Below, in pieces: positions 1 to 13,580 of a stretch of DNA of 64,000 nucleotides. The notes under the pieces are model-generated. The model was not told the origin of the DNA, ran no database searches, and worked only from the letters and a program-made list of their open reading frames with translations. The number at the start of each line of letters is the position of its first letter. Position 1 is the first letter of the stretch. The DNA lies in the NCBI GenBank assembly GCA_033961575.1, contig CM066729.1, positions 34,506,501 to 34,570,500 on the forward strand, read 5' to 3'. Position numbers and translations under genes: made by a program. The DNA comes from Aselliscus stoliczkanus. Its lineage: Eukaryota > Chordata > Mammalia > Chiroptera > Hipposideridae.

Positions 1-299
1 TGTGCCATAAATTCGATGGCAGCAAGCCCACAGTTTCAGGAATAAGTCTAGAAAATGCCAAGAAAAAGTCCTGGAAATATATTCTTATAGTAGCATATAA
101 GAGTCTTAAAATAGCTTGATTTTAATGGAACACTTGAATATTACAAGGGACTTGGGAAATCAAAGGCTCTAAGAAAATTATATAAAACCTTAAATTATTA
201 TGATTTTTTTTCTTCTTCAATGGGTAGTTTGAGTTTAAAATCTAATTCTTCTTACATTCAAAACTATATACATATATATCTCACTATTCACTAGAGGTC

Positions 300-425
300 C
301 CTATAATTGACTCATCACCTCCATTAGACTGGAAAGCTCCATGAGAGCAGAGAACATGCCTGTTTGTTCATTCCCGTAGCCTACTGCAGTCAGTGCTCAA
401 TAAAAGCTGCTTGGTAAAGGTTTTA
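300..425 (+). repeat. L2/MIR-like relic
   Basis: The run ctggaaagctccatgagagc followed by gtgctcaataaaagct matches the conserved 3' end of old L2/MIR-class elements. The remainder of 1-300 is AT-rich and holds nothing I can identify. Confidence 0.6.
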
Positions 426-1983
426 CCTCCCAGAGGGCGTGCTGAAATAAGTAAAACATTAGATGGATTGTATTGTAATCAAGTATAATTTAGATCCATC
501 AAGTTGATGTGTAGAGATAGACAACAAATAAAGTAATAGATATTAAAAATTCAAGTGGTGATATTGTCTATGAAGGGAGAAAAGAGGTATAACCAAATAT
601 CTGTAAACAGCATGTGATAATTCAGATCTGACTATTGAATCACAAAAAATAGATGTGTGAGGAACTGAAGAAGGGTAGTGAAAGCAAATCTTAGTTCCTG
701 CACTGCTTCTTGGCTACAGCTTTCTGGCTTTTACCTAGCAAGGGAAATGTGAGACGGCTGAACAGAGTGGACTTTGAAGCTCTCATAGATGCTAAATACA
801 GCTCAGGCAATTCCTCCCAGATTCTTCTTGACTGACAATGATGAATGTGACTTCTGAACGACTTATTAATTGCAGCTAAGTCAGTCACAGGATTTTACCT
901 CTTATGTCCAAGGCAGATGCACCATAACAATAACTATAAAGATAATTATTCTCTACAGGGAACTATGATTTAATAACTTGTGAATTTATTTAAAGGCAGT
1001 ATTTGTTGGAAGCTATTTCATGAACTTTATGCAAAAATAACTAAGATAATGCTGAAGAATTAAAAGTATCTTTTCTATTAGACAGTGTTTTATGACTAAA
1101 GCTACAGAAATATTTCTCTTGTTATGATTAGAAATATTTTCAATATTTTAGATGAATATATGATTATGAAATTTTAATTATAAATATGGAATATAATATA
1201 TAAAATTAATAAATATCATTTTTTGGAAATTAGAAATCTAAACACGTCCTTAATCTGACAGTGGGATAAAAGTTTATTTTCTACATAGAGAATGGTAGTT
1301 TTATGAAGAAGATAAGTAGTCCTGCAATACATTCATTTTATGATTTAAAGTTTTTCTTTTTTTCTTTTTCCTGACATTAGGCATTCTAAAGTATTACTTC
1401 AGGTGCTATAAATTAAAAACAATTTTGATATCAAGAAATGAGGTAAGAAAAATATTTATTTAGAATGTCATTGTTTGTGTGATCTTGGGCAATTTGCCTA
1501 AAGTCTTCCATCATCTGTTTATTTGTAAACCAGGGATATTAATGCATTTTACATAGAGTGGTTGTAAAGAATACATAAAATGTCTATTCAGAATGTTTAG
1601 AGCCATGAGGGATCATAATAAAATATTGAATAAACGGAAGCTAAAAATATGAAGAGGAGGACACAGGGATAGTGAAGATTGTAATGTCACTATCCATCCT
1701 GGCTCTTGCTTGCAGGCTTTCCACAGAAGGAGACGTAGGGCTCACTGAACAGGTTTTCTCAATAAAGCTCTGAGGTAGATTTGATTAGAGAAAGAGAGAT
1801 ACGGAGGAATTATGCACCTTGGAAACCACATGGTAAACATGCGCTTCAAAATTAATACATTTTGCTCTACCAGCCATGTTCTTTCTGATCCATAATAGTT
1901 TGTTTGAAGTTTAATAAAAAAAGGAAGTTCTTTTTTTTGGAGGTGTAAGAAAAACCTAGATGTGCATACTTAAATATTGTGTT
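426..1983. other. AT-rich intron 2 sequence, nothing identified
   Basis: No coherent reading frame, splice pair or repeat family was recognised. The short minus-strand frame at 691-888 has no support. Confidence 0.5.
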
Positions 1984-1999
1984 TATATTTTCAACTTTT

Positions 2000-2110
2000 T
2001 TTTTTTTTTTTTTTTTGAGGGCAGTGTCACTGGCCCTCATATGTGGGATCCAAACTGGGGCCGCTGGCTTCCCAAGCCAGCGCTTAACCACCACGCCACT
2101 TAGCCAGCCC
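2000..2110 (-). mobile_element. Short tRNA-derived SINE
   Basis: The copy is in minus orientation, with a T-run at its low end, the body containing gagggcagtgtcactggccc, and a tRNA-like head ending in the 'ggctggct' type motif. A perfect 16-bp duplication, tatattttcaactttt, flanks it at 1984-1999 and 2111-2126. Confidence 0.92.
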
Positions 2111-2710
2111 TATATTTTCAACTTTTAACATGATTGTTTTCACTATTTTTAGGATTAAAAGTAATTACAATGAAATAATCTTTCATCTTTTAGACTCTTT
2201 TTTTAGGCGCACTTTCCAGCAGACATGCATTTACCAGTAATTTATATTTTCTGCACAGTGATAAGAATGTTATCCATGAGATAGCTTTTAATTCAAGTAT
2301 ATATTTATTTTTATGCTGTGTCTCTATTACTGCTACCAATATTTTCTCCTATACCATTAAACTGCTCCTTTGTCAGTAGTTTGAAAAAAAAAATGAGTTG
2401 TGTTTCTGCTTCCTATGTTATAAACCAGTGATCCTCAATGGGCAGGGAAATAAGAGTGAGGAGAAAATGATAGTGATAAGGAGACACATCTGATTAGTGG
2501 TCATGCCAGACATATTTGCAGGACTTTTGAAAACTGCACATGCCTACCTAGAGATCTGATATAGATACATGTCCCATTTTCTACCTCTAAAATCACAGCC
2601 CTTGGACCAGAAGCAAGTTAAGACCTTATTATTAAAATTTTTGTATTAAATAAAAAATCAAACTGCCATTTAGATTTGGGTTCCCCAGGCATAACTTTGA
2701 CTCAATTTTT

Positions 2711-2862
2711 TTTTTTTTTTTTTTTTTTTTTAGCTGAGCCATCTGCTACCTGTTGGCAGATCAGCAGCAGCTCAGCTCGGGCTGAGCATCGAACTGCTGT
2801 TGCTCAGAGCTCAGCTCACACTCTTGAGCAAGCTCTTAACCAACTGAGCCACTCGGCCGGCC
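2711..2862 (-). mobile_element. tRNA-derived SINE, second type
   Basis: A long T-run is followed by tagctgagccatctgctacc and a body ending ccactcggccggcc. The body differs from the short SINE and resembles the last module of the multi-module SINE at 47468-48105. The flanks ctcaattttt and ctcaaatttt look like a decayed target duplication. Confidence 0.85.
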
Positions 2863-3409
2863 CTCAAATTTTCTTTATGCATCTCCCCACTCCTTTGAGA
2901 AACTTATCCATTCTCAGTTTTAATTATTTTATACATAACGAAGTCTGGTGTTTCTCTCCACTCTTTCATCGACGGCACCTTGTTGGGCTCTGTTTGTGAA
3001 ATCCCAGCCACTGGGTGTACACCTATACACACCATTTTGCTTTCCCTTCAGCTCTATGGGGCCACACCATACTTAACCTCCACAAAAGCACACACTTTCT
3101 GTGTTCTCCAATTCAATTCAAGCCTTCAGCCCACTCCCAGTATCACATTACACCCTAAAGGGTTGCATAATACATGATTAAGAATCACAGGCTTCATAAA
3201 CAGACTCTACTCCTAAAAATTGATTAAACTTGTACAGTTATTCAACATCTCAGAGCCTATTTATCCTCATATTTTTAGTAAATGGTCACAAGGAGATCAG
3301 ATTGTTTGGAATATAGTGAACAGGGAGAGAATCTCAACAAAGGTAGCCAAAGAATATATATGTTATACAGGCCCTCCTAGATGGTGATGAGAAATTTGGA
3401 TTTTATTCT

Positions 3410-5150
3410 AGATAAAATGAGAAGGCACTGGAAAGCTATTATCTAGGCAGTGATAAGATCTAGCTTACATTTTGAAATTATAATGTCAACCACAGTGGGG
3501 AGAATAAACTATAGAGGGGCAGTGGTTGGACCAGGGAAAGTAGCTATTTGTAGTAAACCAGAAAAGATATATTGGTGGCATAAAACAAGCTTGAATCTGA
3601 AAATAGTGAGATCTAAGTTATTTTTGGATCTATTCTGAAGGTTGAGCTGTAGAACTTGGAATGGAGAAAGTAAGAATTTAAATATAGAAAAGGTTTGGGT
3701 TTTGAGCAACTTGCAAATGTAGGATATATTTACAGATATATAAACAGAATTCATGAACATATATATGGTGTATAACATCATAGAAATAGATTCAATTACT
3801 TAGGGAAATGTACAGGAAAAGAAAATGGAAGAGATCTAAGAACTGAGCTTTGGAGAGCCTTAAAGGTGAGAAAGATGAGAACAATGATTCAATTACTCAT
3901 TTATTCCCTTACCAAACAATTATTAAGTATTAAATGACTAGGTATATGTGCCCAACAATGTACCAAGTATATAATTCTAAGTGAAATAAACAAAAATCTC
4001 TGTTCTTCTGGATCTTATGTTTTGGTGGGAGAGAGAGATGATGAATAAGATCAATCAGCTAAATAATACTTTCAATAAGGCTAAAAATAAGCAGAGAAGG
4101 AAAACGTTAAGTGTATAGAGAGTTGAAAATGTACTGAAGTAGCCAGGAAAGGCTCCAATGAAAACGTTGCTTTTGCGTGATCTGAAGAAAATAAGGGATA
4201 TATTCATGTAAATACCTGGAGAAGGAGGCAAAGGGAACTGGCGAAGGACACTCACTGCAAGAGTTCTGAGTCCCTCTAATATGGGACAGTGCCAGTAAGT
4301 TCAAGAAACAGTAAGGAAACCAATGTGGCTAATGTGGAAAGGATATGCAGTGTTGAGAACTGATGGAAGTTGAGCAAACAAGGCTAGTGAAAAAATACAA
4401 GTGGCAGATGATGGTAGTTCGAACCTAAATAGTAGCAGTGGAAGTGGTCAAGAGTGGTTAAATTCTGGATATTTTTCTAACTTATTCTATTTACTTATTT
4501 GTTTTGTGCCATAGTACAGGCATCACATTCTTCACCTCAGCAATTCAGTATGCATCTCTCTCCCCCTAAAAATGACATATCCCTACTTAGCCAAACAACA
4601 CGAGCACTGTCAAAGCTAATAAATTTAACAATAATTTCTTAACACCACCTTATGCCCAGACTACATTTATAACAATTGTAGATTAAAATATATATAATGG
4701 ACATTAATAATTATAAGCAATGTGTACTCTTGAAGTGAGTTGTGGCTTAGTTATTTATGTTTTAAAGGTCAAGTTGACATAGACAAACTGGATATGGGGA
4801 ATGATGAAAAGGGAGGCAGCAATGTTAATCCTTGAGATTTTGGGCATAAACAAGAATGGAGTTGTTTTAACTGAGATGGGGAAGCCTGGGAGGAGTATAT
4901 TAAATGAAGGTTGTGGATATTTAAAGTCTGTGATACTTATTAGACATCTAAGGGTATATGTACATAAAGTCCAGGAGTTCAGAGAGAGACCTGGTTTGCA
5001 CACATAACTTTGGAAGTCATCAGTACATAAATGGTAATTAGAGGCATGAAACTGGATGAGATCAATTATGAAATGAGTATGTATAGAAAAGACAATATGT
5101 GTCCAAGGACTGAGTTTTTGAACATTCCACATTCAGAGATGAGAAGAAAA
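3410..5150 (-). repeat. Ancient interspersed repeat fragments, reverse of the 18540-20095 family
   Basis: Fragments such as gcactggaaagctattatct, aactgagatggggaagcctg and acttattagacatctaaggg read as the reverse complement of the family at 18540-20095. The order is broken at about 4480-4750. Small open frames in it have no support as genes. Confidence 0.55.
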
Positions 5151-6732
5151 AAAAGAAACACCAAAAGGGACTAAAATAGGTTCAGAAATGTGAGGCAAAA
5201 TCTTGTGATTGCTTCAAGGAGGAACAAATGCACCAAGGTAAAACTCTGATGATAGGTTAAGTAAGATGATTGAAAAAGAATGGTATCGTTTAGTAATGTG
5301 GAAGTTATTGCTGACAGTATGAGAGATGGTCAACATGAGGTGAATGAGAGAGTGAAATAGTTAGATACAGAATGAAAGAAGAAAAGTAGGTAACTGGTAA
5401 AGATAGTGCACTTAAAGAGTTTTGCTGTCAAAGAGAACAGGAAAATGAGGAAGTGGCTATTAAACAATGTGAGGTCTTTTAAAAAATATTAGACATATTG
5501 TATATTAGTAAAATAATAGGGATGACAGAGAGAAAAAAATGATGATGAAGGAGAGAAGGAAAATCATTTTAAAAGCTGAGTTCTTGCACAGTCTTGACTA
5601 GATGGGCTCTACAGAAACACACCTGCAGTAGTGCTAGGAGACAGAATACACATTGCAGAAGGAAGAGGGTAGAGTATTTAGGCATGATTTTGATAGGTTG
5701 GTAGATTTGTTGAGCTGACTGAGTTTGTATTTTTTTTTTTCATTTAAAATGTAAGTTTATACCTGAAAGTGTGACTGGAGGAGAAATTTTTAAGCTTTAA
5801 GGAGATAGGAAATATGTATATTCTATAGAAAACTTAGGAAAATTAATTGACTGGGAACACTGAATATCAGGCAATATTAAAGATCTTGAGTTTAAGGTCT
5901 TCAATTTATTAGCATTTTGTGTGTGCGTATGTGTGTATTTATAGGCACATTAAGCTGTTTGGGTGCAATTATATATTTAGACAATCTGTAATTTTTGCAG
6001 GTGAGAAAGATTGAGAGAGAAGAATTATATCATAGAGTGGATTATTTGTATGAACACTGAAATCATTTAAAACAATTACATGAACTATGGCAGAGAGAAG
6101 GAAAGTAAGCTAGACACTAAAAATCTCCAGTGAATGAGTAGGATTTAAGCAATTGGCTACAGCAAGAATAAGGAGTGGGTAGCATTGTCTGATACCATGT
6201 GATAGAATCTGCTTCAGTGAATGGGCTGAAGGGGAAATAGAATCTTCATGATCACCTAGACACCATTTAAAGCCAAAGAATGGAGGAACCATTCAGTAAC
6301 CCAGTGAATTCACTGCAGTGAACTTTGTTGTCAGACTGGGTATCCTAGAAAGAGCAGTTGAAGCAGTTTGGAAGTTTGGAAAGGTATAAATTTGATTTGT
6401 GTATACTTCCGTATAGATTACTAAAGGAGTGCAAATATATTTCCAAAGGGATTTTTAAACACAAGTTTATATTTCTTAGTGGCATAAGATGTTTTGTTGC
6501 ATATTTTGAATATTGATCTTGATACTTGCACACTCATATGTGTATAGGAAGATGGAGAGAAATTTGTCTTCCTTTCTAAGACTCTGGAGATCTAAGATGT
6601 AGCACAGATTGATGACAATGACGTAAATCATTAAATATAAAGGTCATGTTTTGAATGCTTACTTCGCCAATTTTTAAATCTTTCTTTTTGACAAACTTAA
6701 TTTCATTGCCTTCATAAACACCACAGATTTCT
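5151..6732. other. AT-rich intron 2 sequence
   Basis: Probably more decayed copies of the 3410-5150 repeat class up to about 5700, then unique AT-rich sequence up to the trinucleotide tract. No gene seen. Confidence 0.4.
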
Positions 6733-6945
6733 CTTCTTCTTCTTCTTCTTCTTCTTCTTCTTCTTCTTCTTCTTCTTCTTCTTCTTCTTCTTCTTCCTCC
6801 TCCTCCTCCTCCTCCTCCTCCTCCTCCTCCTCCTCCTCCTCCTCCTCCTCCTCCTCCTCCTCCTCCTCCTCCTCTTCTTCTTCTTCTTCTTCTTCTTCTT
6901 CTTCTTCTTCTTCTTCTTCTTCTTCTTCTTCTTCTTCTTCTTCTT
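6733..6945. repeat. Pure (CTT)21(CCT)26(CTT)24 tract
   Basis: There are 71 uninterrupted triplets over 213 bp. Reading the minus strand, the BCHE sense, the tract is all-purine AAG/AGG. A minus-strand poly-glutamate open frame across it is an artefact of the repeat. Such homopurine-homopyrimidine mirror tracts can form triplex DNA. Confidence 0.97.
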
Positions 6946-7059
6946 TTTTCCTTCTAATTTTCCAGCTTCTCCTTATTCTGAATTTTAGGGACCTTTTCCT
7001 GTTCTTCCTCCCTAACATTGGGTGTTGGCAATTAACCTAGGCTTGTTAGGCTTCTCATT

Positions 7060-8010
7060 CTGCCTAAAATATCTCAGCAATCATACCCAATTTGATTGAT
7101 TAAATTACAATTTATATCCAAATGCCTACTCAACCCATCCCCATGGATGTCTCATAGGCACTGCTAACTCAATGTATGAGGGACTGTACTCATCAATTTA
7201 ACCCTGTCCTCTCACTACCTCAATAAAAGGCTATGGCTAGACAAGTCAGGAAGCCAGATAACATTCACTGATTTCCCCCTCTCCTCACACACTCTCCGTA
7301 TCTAATCACCAAACCCTATGGCTTATATCCACTGAACCGCTCAAATCCATTGTCAGCCTTTTTATTCCCAATGTAACCCTGCTAATCTAGGTCATTGTTA
7401 TTAATATTACTGCTCTGGACCATTGCAACATGCCTCCAAATTGTTCTGCATGTCACTTTTTTTTTTTTTTTGCTTGCTTCTAAGCCATCCTCTCCCCATG
7501 GATAGGATGATCTTATTAAAATTCCAATTAGATAGCATTCTCTGCTAATTTAAAGAAGAAAACAAACAAAACAAAATGTTACCACATGGTACCTCTGGGA
7601 TATAAGTCAAAAATAGCAGGGTTTACAAATTTAACTTGGTTTCTGTTTACCTCTCCAGGTTCATGTCTCCACATGCTTGTCTTATTTCTCTTGCTCTATC
7701 ACCTTTGGGTCTTTGAAAACACTGTTTCATTTTCCCAAAGGACTCTGATCCCTTGAGAAAGGTTTCCGTAAGCCTCTAGTACTCGATTACTGTTCTTCTA
7801 TGTTTTATTCCACGGAAGTTTATAGTTATATAGTCCTTACTCTGTGCATGGTAAATTGCTCGTTTGTTTCTCTCTTCCCTAATAAGTGGTAACCACATTG
7901 ATGGTAGATCTGGGTTTTATTCTGAACTATATATCTACTGACTCCATAACATTTATCACAGTGCCTGGCTCATAATTGGTGCTCAATAAACATTTGTTGA
8001 ATGAATAAAA
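7060..8010 (+). mobile_element. Ancient LINE 3' end (L2/L1M type)
   Basis: The region is pyrimidine-rich and ends with cacagtgcctggctcataat and tgctcaataaacatttgttg followed by aatgaataaa. This is the recognisable 3' signature of very old mammalian LINEs. The upstream part (ctctggaccattgcaacatg) fits the same family. Confidence 0.7.
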
Positions 8011-9326
8011 TAATAAAATATAAAGATGTGGAATAAAATTTAATATAAAATATTTGATTTTTTACAACCATAATATGTTCATAATATCGGGTAAACCAAA
8101 AAAGGGCTACAACCAGATGCCCAAATAATGGTATAATCTCACCTTTATAAGAGTAATTATGTAGTTTATTTTAATTTCCCTGAATAATAGTCAAGATGAT
8201 GACACATTGTTCTGATTGTTTTAATGATCAAATTGGGTTCTTTCAATGCGCTGACTGATTATGCAAAACCTAGTTGTTAAATTAGAGAGTGAAAAAAATG
8301 GCTTGGATAGAACACTGTAATCTTAGAATCAACTATAAATAATGATGCTATGTCTTTGGGAAGATAGGTTAAATACATATTATCAAAACTTCACTTTCTG
8401 AAATCATAGAATATTTTTTTTTTTGCAGCAATCTCTCATGACAAAGGCCATATTTAAAGTAATATTTTCTAAAAGCTTGTATGTCCAATAAGTTTCCTTA
8501 GGAAATATAGTTAAAAGTTCTCCCTAGCTGAAACACAATACTATTTAATCTAGTTAAAACATTTATAGTTGTTTTTTAAAAAAAGCAGTTTATCATAGCA
8601 CAATAGATTGATATTCATCTAAAAATGATTGAGATCAAAATGAAGAAATTTTATTAGAATTTTTAAATTAAAAAGTATTTTTCTCATAGTAAAACTTCTG
8701 TGATTAAATTTTGTTGAGTTAAATTTCATTAAGAAAATCTGACTACTTGGTATAGTCTTGCCTATTTTAAATAAGGTTAAGTATTCTGACACGAGCTATT
8801 GAGAAAGGAGAAATAGGTATATCAGATGCTGCTTATGAATTCATATACACCGATGAAAAATAGATTTCAAGGAACTTTTTTGGACTTGTCAGGTACATAA
8901 CCAAATCTTTGTATACCAGCTACAGACATTAATGGGCTCAGTAAAATATTTGCATATTCCTTTTAGTAACTTTTGGTATATATAATTTGTAATACTGCAG
9001 TGATTTTTTTATGAACAAATGCTACAGAAACCACTGTGATGAAATTATCTTTAAGAAATATCTTCTATTCTACTTAAATATTAATTTGGACTTCTTTTAT
9101 AAACCTCATAAAAATATTTAATTTTAGAGGCTATATTTTAGAGGCTAATATATTTAATATTGTGGTTACTCTTTTTTTATTTTTTGATACAACATAAGGC
9201 TGATTTTGAATAGTATTTAGACTGCTATGGATATACAATAATACCTCTGTTTGCAAGAATAATTCGTTCCGGAAATAAACTACTTGTATTGCAGGACATT
9301 GCTTGTTTACTAACTTAAAATGTAAG
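8011..9326. other. AT-rich intron 2 sequence, nothing identified
   Basis: Low-complexity AT-rich DNA; no repeat family or exon-like signal recognised. The same holds for 9438-10579. Confidence 0.5.
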
Positions 9327-9437
9327 AGCCGGCCGAGTGGCGCGGTGGTTAAGCGCTGGCTTGGGAAGCCAGTGGCCCTGGTTCGGGTCCCACATATGAG
9401 GGCCAGTGACACTGCCCTAAAAAAAAAAAAAAAAAAA
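9327..9437 (+). mobile_element. Short tRNA-derived SINE
   Basis: This is the same family as 2000-2110 but in plus orientation. The head ggccgagtggcgcggtgg is followed by a B-box-like ggttcgggtcc stretch and an A-tail (9419-9437). I see no clean target duplication. Confidence 0.9.
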
Positions 9438-10579
9438 GAAACTTTCACCTTTATTTTATGTTGGCTATGGGGGGAGGGTGGTAATATTTAGCCAATATAG
9501 GTGAAAATATTGAAGTCCAGGTACAGAAAAATAACTAAACTCAATTTCCATGTAGTTTCAATTAAAAAATTTATGAAATTTTCAACTTTTATGTTAAGAC
9601 CACATTACTCCCAAATTTGAAAGTTCATGGGTCTCTTGTGTGGCACACTAAATAAAACTTAAATACTAAAAGAACATTGTATTCTTAATTGTTATAAAAT
9701 AAGAATTTAGCATGAATAAGTAGGTTTTAAAGATTTTTTTTGACATTCAAGATGCTTTAAAATATGTCTCTTCCCATTATGTAGCTACATAATCTCACAT
9801 GCATAACTATTTAGATCCATTGCTTATATATAGCATAAGTTTTTCAGTGTTACATAACACAAATATTTGTTAGGTATATTCCTCTTTAACTATCTCACCC
9901 ATATTAAATGCATTTTTTACAATCCAAAAGTAGCATACTTTCATACTACTGTACCTTCCAAGGTAAAATATATAATATGATACTGTACACAGTTCTCCAA
10001 GAAAAGTGGCATAGTTTTATGATTATTAAATTTACAATAGTAAAAGTTGACTAAGCGTGTCTAGTAGAGCATGGCCCTTAGTTAAATTTCCTTAACTGTC
10101 AATCTTTAAAAAAAAGTGTTAACCACTATTTTATTATCATACCTTAATGAAAAATACCACTACATCTTTGGTATTTTATACAGGTCAGTGGAGTTTTAAA
10201 CATTCTTAGGATTTTTTTTAATATTTATGATTACCAGTAATTTCATTAAAATTACTATTAATCATGCTAGCTACATGATAGACATTGTATTAAATGATTT
10301 AAATACATCTCTATTTTCACACCCATTACAGAAGTTGAGATTTATTTTGAAGACAAAAATAGTAAGTTTCAGGTAGGCTATATTCTTGTTTAGTGGATTT
10401 TTAAAAATAGATATCTGACAATAAGAATTATTTTTATCACCTATAGTTATACTCAGTGTGAGCTATGGATGATATTGTTTCTCTTCAAGTTGTGATTTTT
10501 CTAGCAACAGATTTGAATTCAGAGACAAGGGGTTACAAAAGTTTTTCATATTGTTCAAAATGTCTTGACATTATCTATG

Positions 10580-10631
<52 letters not shown>
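10580..10631. repeat. (ATCT)n microsatellite
   Basis: About 13 tetranucleotide units, nearly perfect. Confidence 0.95.
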
Positions 10632-13567
10632 ATGTTTTGGAAGAGTGCACATTCCCAGTGCATATACTTCCTTCATTTGTGTGCTAATGTGTTTTAAGGG
10701 ACTCACTGCACACTTCGCATAGCTTTGTCACTTTAAATTGTTTGTTCTCATTTTATCACTGAATATGTCGTTGCCAGCTTTCCACTTGAGGGTAGGCTGT
10801 GATATTGGGACAAACACCACTAGTCAAATTGCCATTGGGAGTAAGCATGCACTGTGTCATCAGGTCTGCTTTAGCAGTCACCTGGAAACTCAAGTTGTTC
10901 CATTTGAAATCAAGAGTAAAATGTTAGACATTGGTTTCCTTAGCAGCATTTGAGGCAAGCTGTTATTCCTTTTATCTCTTTAAAATGTTTGTGTTCTATA
11001 GTATACCATTAAATAAAGACCTAGGTGGTGCTTTTATCCTATATAACAAACTGTGGCAAGATCAGAAGATAAGACTTAGGGGGAAATTTCTGGAAGAACA
11101 GATATATTTGACCCATGGTTAATAGGTTTCAGGTTAATACATGAAAACATGCAGTGGGTGATGAAGTATCCCTTTTTTTTAAATTAAAAAAAAATTTTTT
11201 TTACAGTTTACTTTTCATAAATAAATTGAAATTTACTTTAGAGCAATGATAAGGAAGCCGCTGCAGTATATAATCAATAACTAAAATAGATGCAATAGAT
11301 CTTTAATTTTTTAAATCAGCCACTGAAACAGTAGCAATGTTAAATTTTAATTAGTAAAGGATAAAACCCAAGAAATGAAACAATCTTACTCAAAAGGGGA
11401 AGACTCAAATTGCAAATGAATCTAAAGTTGAGAGATTTAGATCTCTTCATTTAATAAGCAGCTAAATCCCCACTGAAGAGGTGAAATTAGAAATGATTCT
11501 GCACATGCAAGCTGAGGTCTAATTCTTTTTCTAATTAAATTTCCATATATTACCAAAAGACAGCAGTTCAAACTAAAAGTGAAGACATGCTTACCCATGT
11601 ATTCATGAACAGATGCCCCTCCTGTGTGCAAACATGCCTAAGAGAGGTGTGTAATTGTGCGTGGAGAATGCAAGAATGTGGAATAAATAGGAAAATAATA
11701 AAATAACTTTAAATATGAAAGAGGTCTGGCATGAACAAAAAATGGAAATATTCCAGAAATAACTGAATTCTCTGTATTTACCAAAAACACAACTGCAACT
11801 GACAAGAGAAATTAATTTAATTTGGTCTTCAAAAATTCTATTTTTGGATTTCTGTTTTCAACCTTAAACTTTTCATTTGTAAATTTGAAATAAACACAAT
11901 TTAATCTGATAATTTATACTTATTTCCTCAGTAAATTCAGAGGGCATATGGATAATCACTGTTTTATCTTCCTAAACACAGAATTATGAGTAAGTACTGA
12001 ACATAGTGGAGACTTAAAAATAATAGTAAAATCTGGAGTAACAAGGTGGCTAGGTGATCTAGTGGAAAGAAAAAGGCTTTGGTGTCAGAACAACTTGTGG
12101 CATTGCCCATTTCATATCATATGTAGCCATTTGACTTGCAAGATTTAACTCACCCTACTTCTTTATTTAACTAGTAGAGATAATAACTGCTTAGCAAATT
12201 TGTGATTAAAATTAAGTGGGTTCATTTATATGGAAGCACTTAGTCCAAAACTAGAAACTTGATAATTCAATGTTTCCTTTTTTTTTTCTTCCTTTTCTTT
12301 TCCTCACTCTCATCCTTCATATTTAGTGTAGATTGGTTCAACAGTTCAGAATATCCAGAATCTGGATCCTAAAGACTGCAAATACTGACTTTCACATACA
12401 GGTAAGGGACTGCCTCATTTCTATCATAAACAGAAGTTTATATAAATATATATACAGTTTTTTGTCAATTCTCAACACTTGGTACCACATCTGAGACATA
12501 CAATTTTATCAATAGTTATACAGTTTGAAAAATATAAAAAAATACTGTAATATCTTCATCCAAAGATTTCTTATATATGACTTTACAACTGGATAAAAAT
12601 TGTATCTTATAAGTCTTAATTTTTTGTGGTTCCTCTATAGGACTTAAAAGACAAAAGTGTTTTTCATCATTTAAACTGTATGTTTAAGTTTAAGGCTTTC
12701 ATTTGCTCTTGATGGCATAATAATCTAAAATAATTTATTTTACATTCTCATAAGAAAACTATAAAACCATTATAGTTTCAAATAAGTGGTGTGGTCAATT
12801 ATTAAACTGTTTACATTGGAAGTTCTAATTTTGTGCTACAATCTTTCTTTTTAAATTCATTTCTTGCATTTTATTTATAACTTAGCTGTCCTAGAGCACC
12901 AGAGAAATAAAAATTAATATAAATATTTTACAAAAAACTTTCCATATATTTTTGCTAGTTACCAGTAGTATAATTGATATTTATTTGGGCTGTCTTTAAT
13001 GTGGTATTTTCTCATGATGAAAAATGTTTAACCAATATTCTATAGAAAGAAACGTAATACTGTGAATAGGATTACACCTTAACAGTGTGCGGGTGTGGGA
13101 GGAGGTTCCTTCTTAAACATGGATGTATAGTCTAGACCTTAAGGGACAATGCACAAAGCATTGCATTAGTTCTTCCAGATTTTTTCTAGACTGCTTTCTC
13201 TGTTGTCTCTCATTTCAAGCTACTAAACATGTTCAGGACACCCTTCATAATGTCATAGGATTTCTACAATTCTCTAATTGATGGGTCACTTTACTTTCAT
13301 TTTCAACCATTCCAGGAGAGTCCTCTGCATACATTTTTTGGGGGTCAGGATTATGGTTTGAAACTTCACTTTGATTATTTCAAAGTTCTCTTTGACTACT
13401 TACCGATAAAATTTAAAAGAAACTTTAATATGTAGGTTAAATCTTTTTGAGGTCAACTACTTTTTATATTTTTCTTTTAGGTATTCAATTATCAAATATT
13501 TTTGCTGATCATTTCACTATAATCATCTTTTATTCTATTTTCTGTTTTCTTCCTTATAAGTGGATAA
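10632..13567. other. AT-rich intron 2 sequence, nothing identified
   Basis: Only short open frames without coding character (for example around 10740-11120). No exon-like or repeat structure was recognised. Confidence 0.5.
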
Positions 13568-13580
13568 TTTTTTAGTTCTT
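13568..13580. repeat. 3' target-site duplication of the METTL23 retrocopy
   Basis: This is the second copy of the 13-bp duplication. It directly follows the poly(A) tail of the retrocopy, which reads as a T-run on the plus strand. Confidence 0.85.

Noticed and set aside
4755..5132. Minus-strand open frame of 125 residues
   Set aside because: It coincides with an ancient interspersed repeat and shows no domain.
6674..7018. Minus-strand open frame with a long poly-glutamate run
   Set aside because: It is a translation of the CTT/CCT microsatellite, with no domain, no start context and no splice structure.
9327..9437. A functional tRNA gene in the SINE heads
   Set aside because: A/B-box-like segments occur, but the cloverleaf is degraded, the unit is repeated with A-tails, and target duplications mark the copies as SINEs.
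10580..10631. A CRISPR-like array
   Set aside because: The repeats are simple tetranucleotides without spacers, and the genome is mammalian.
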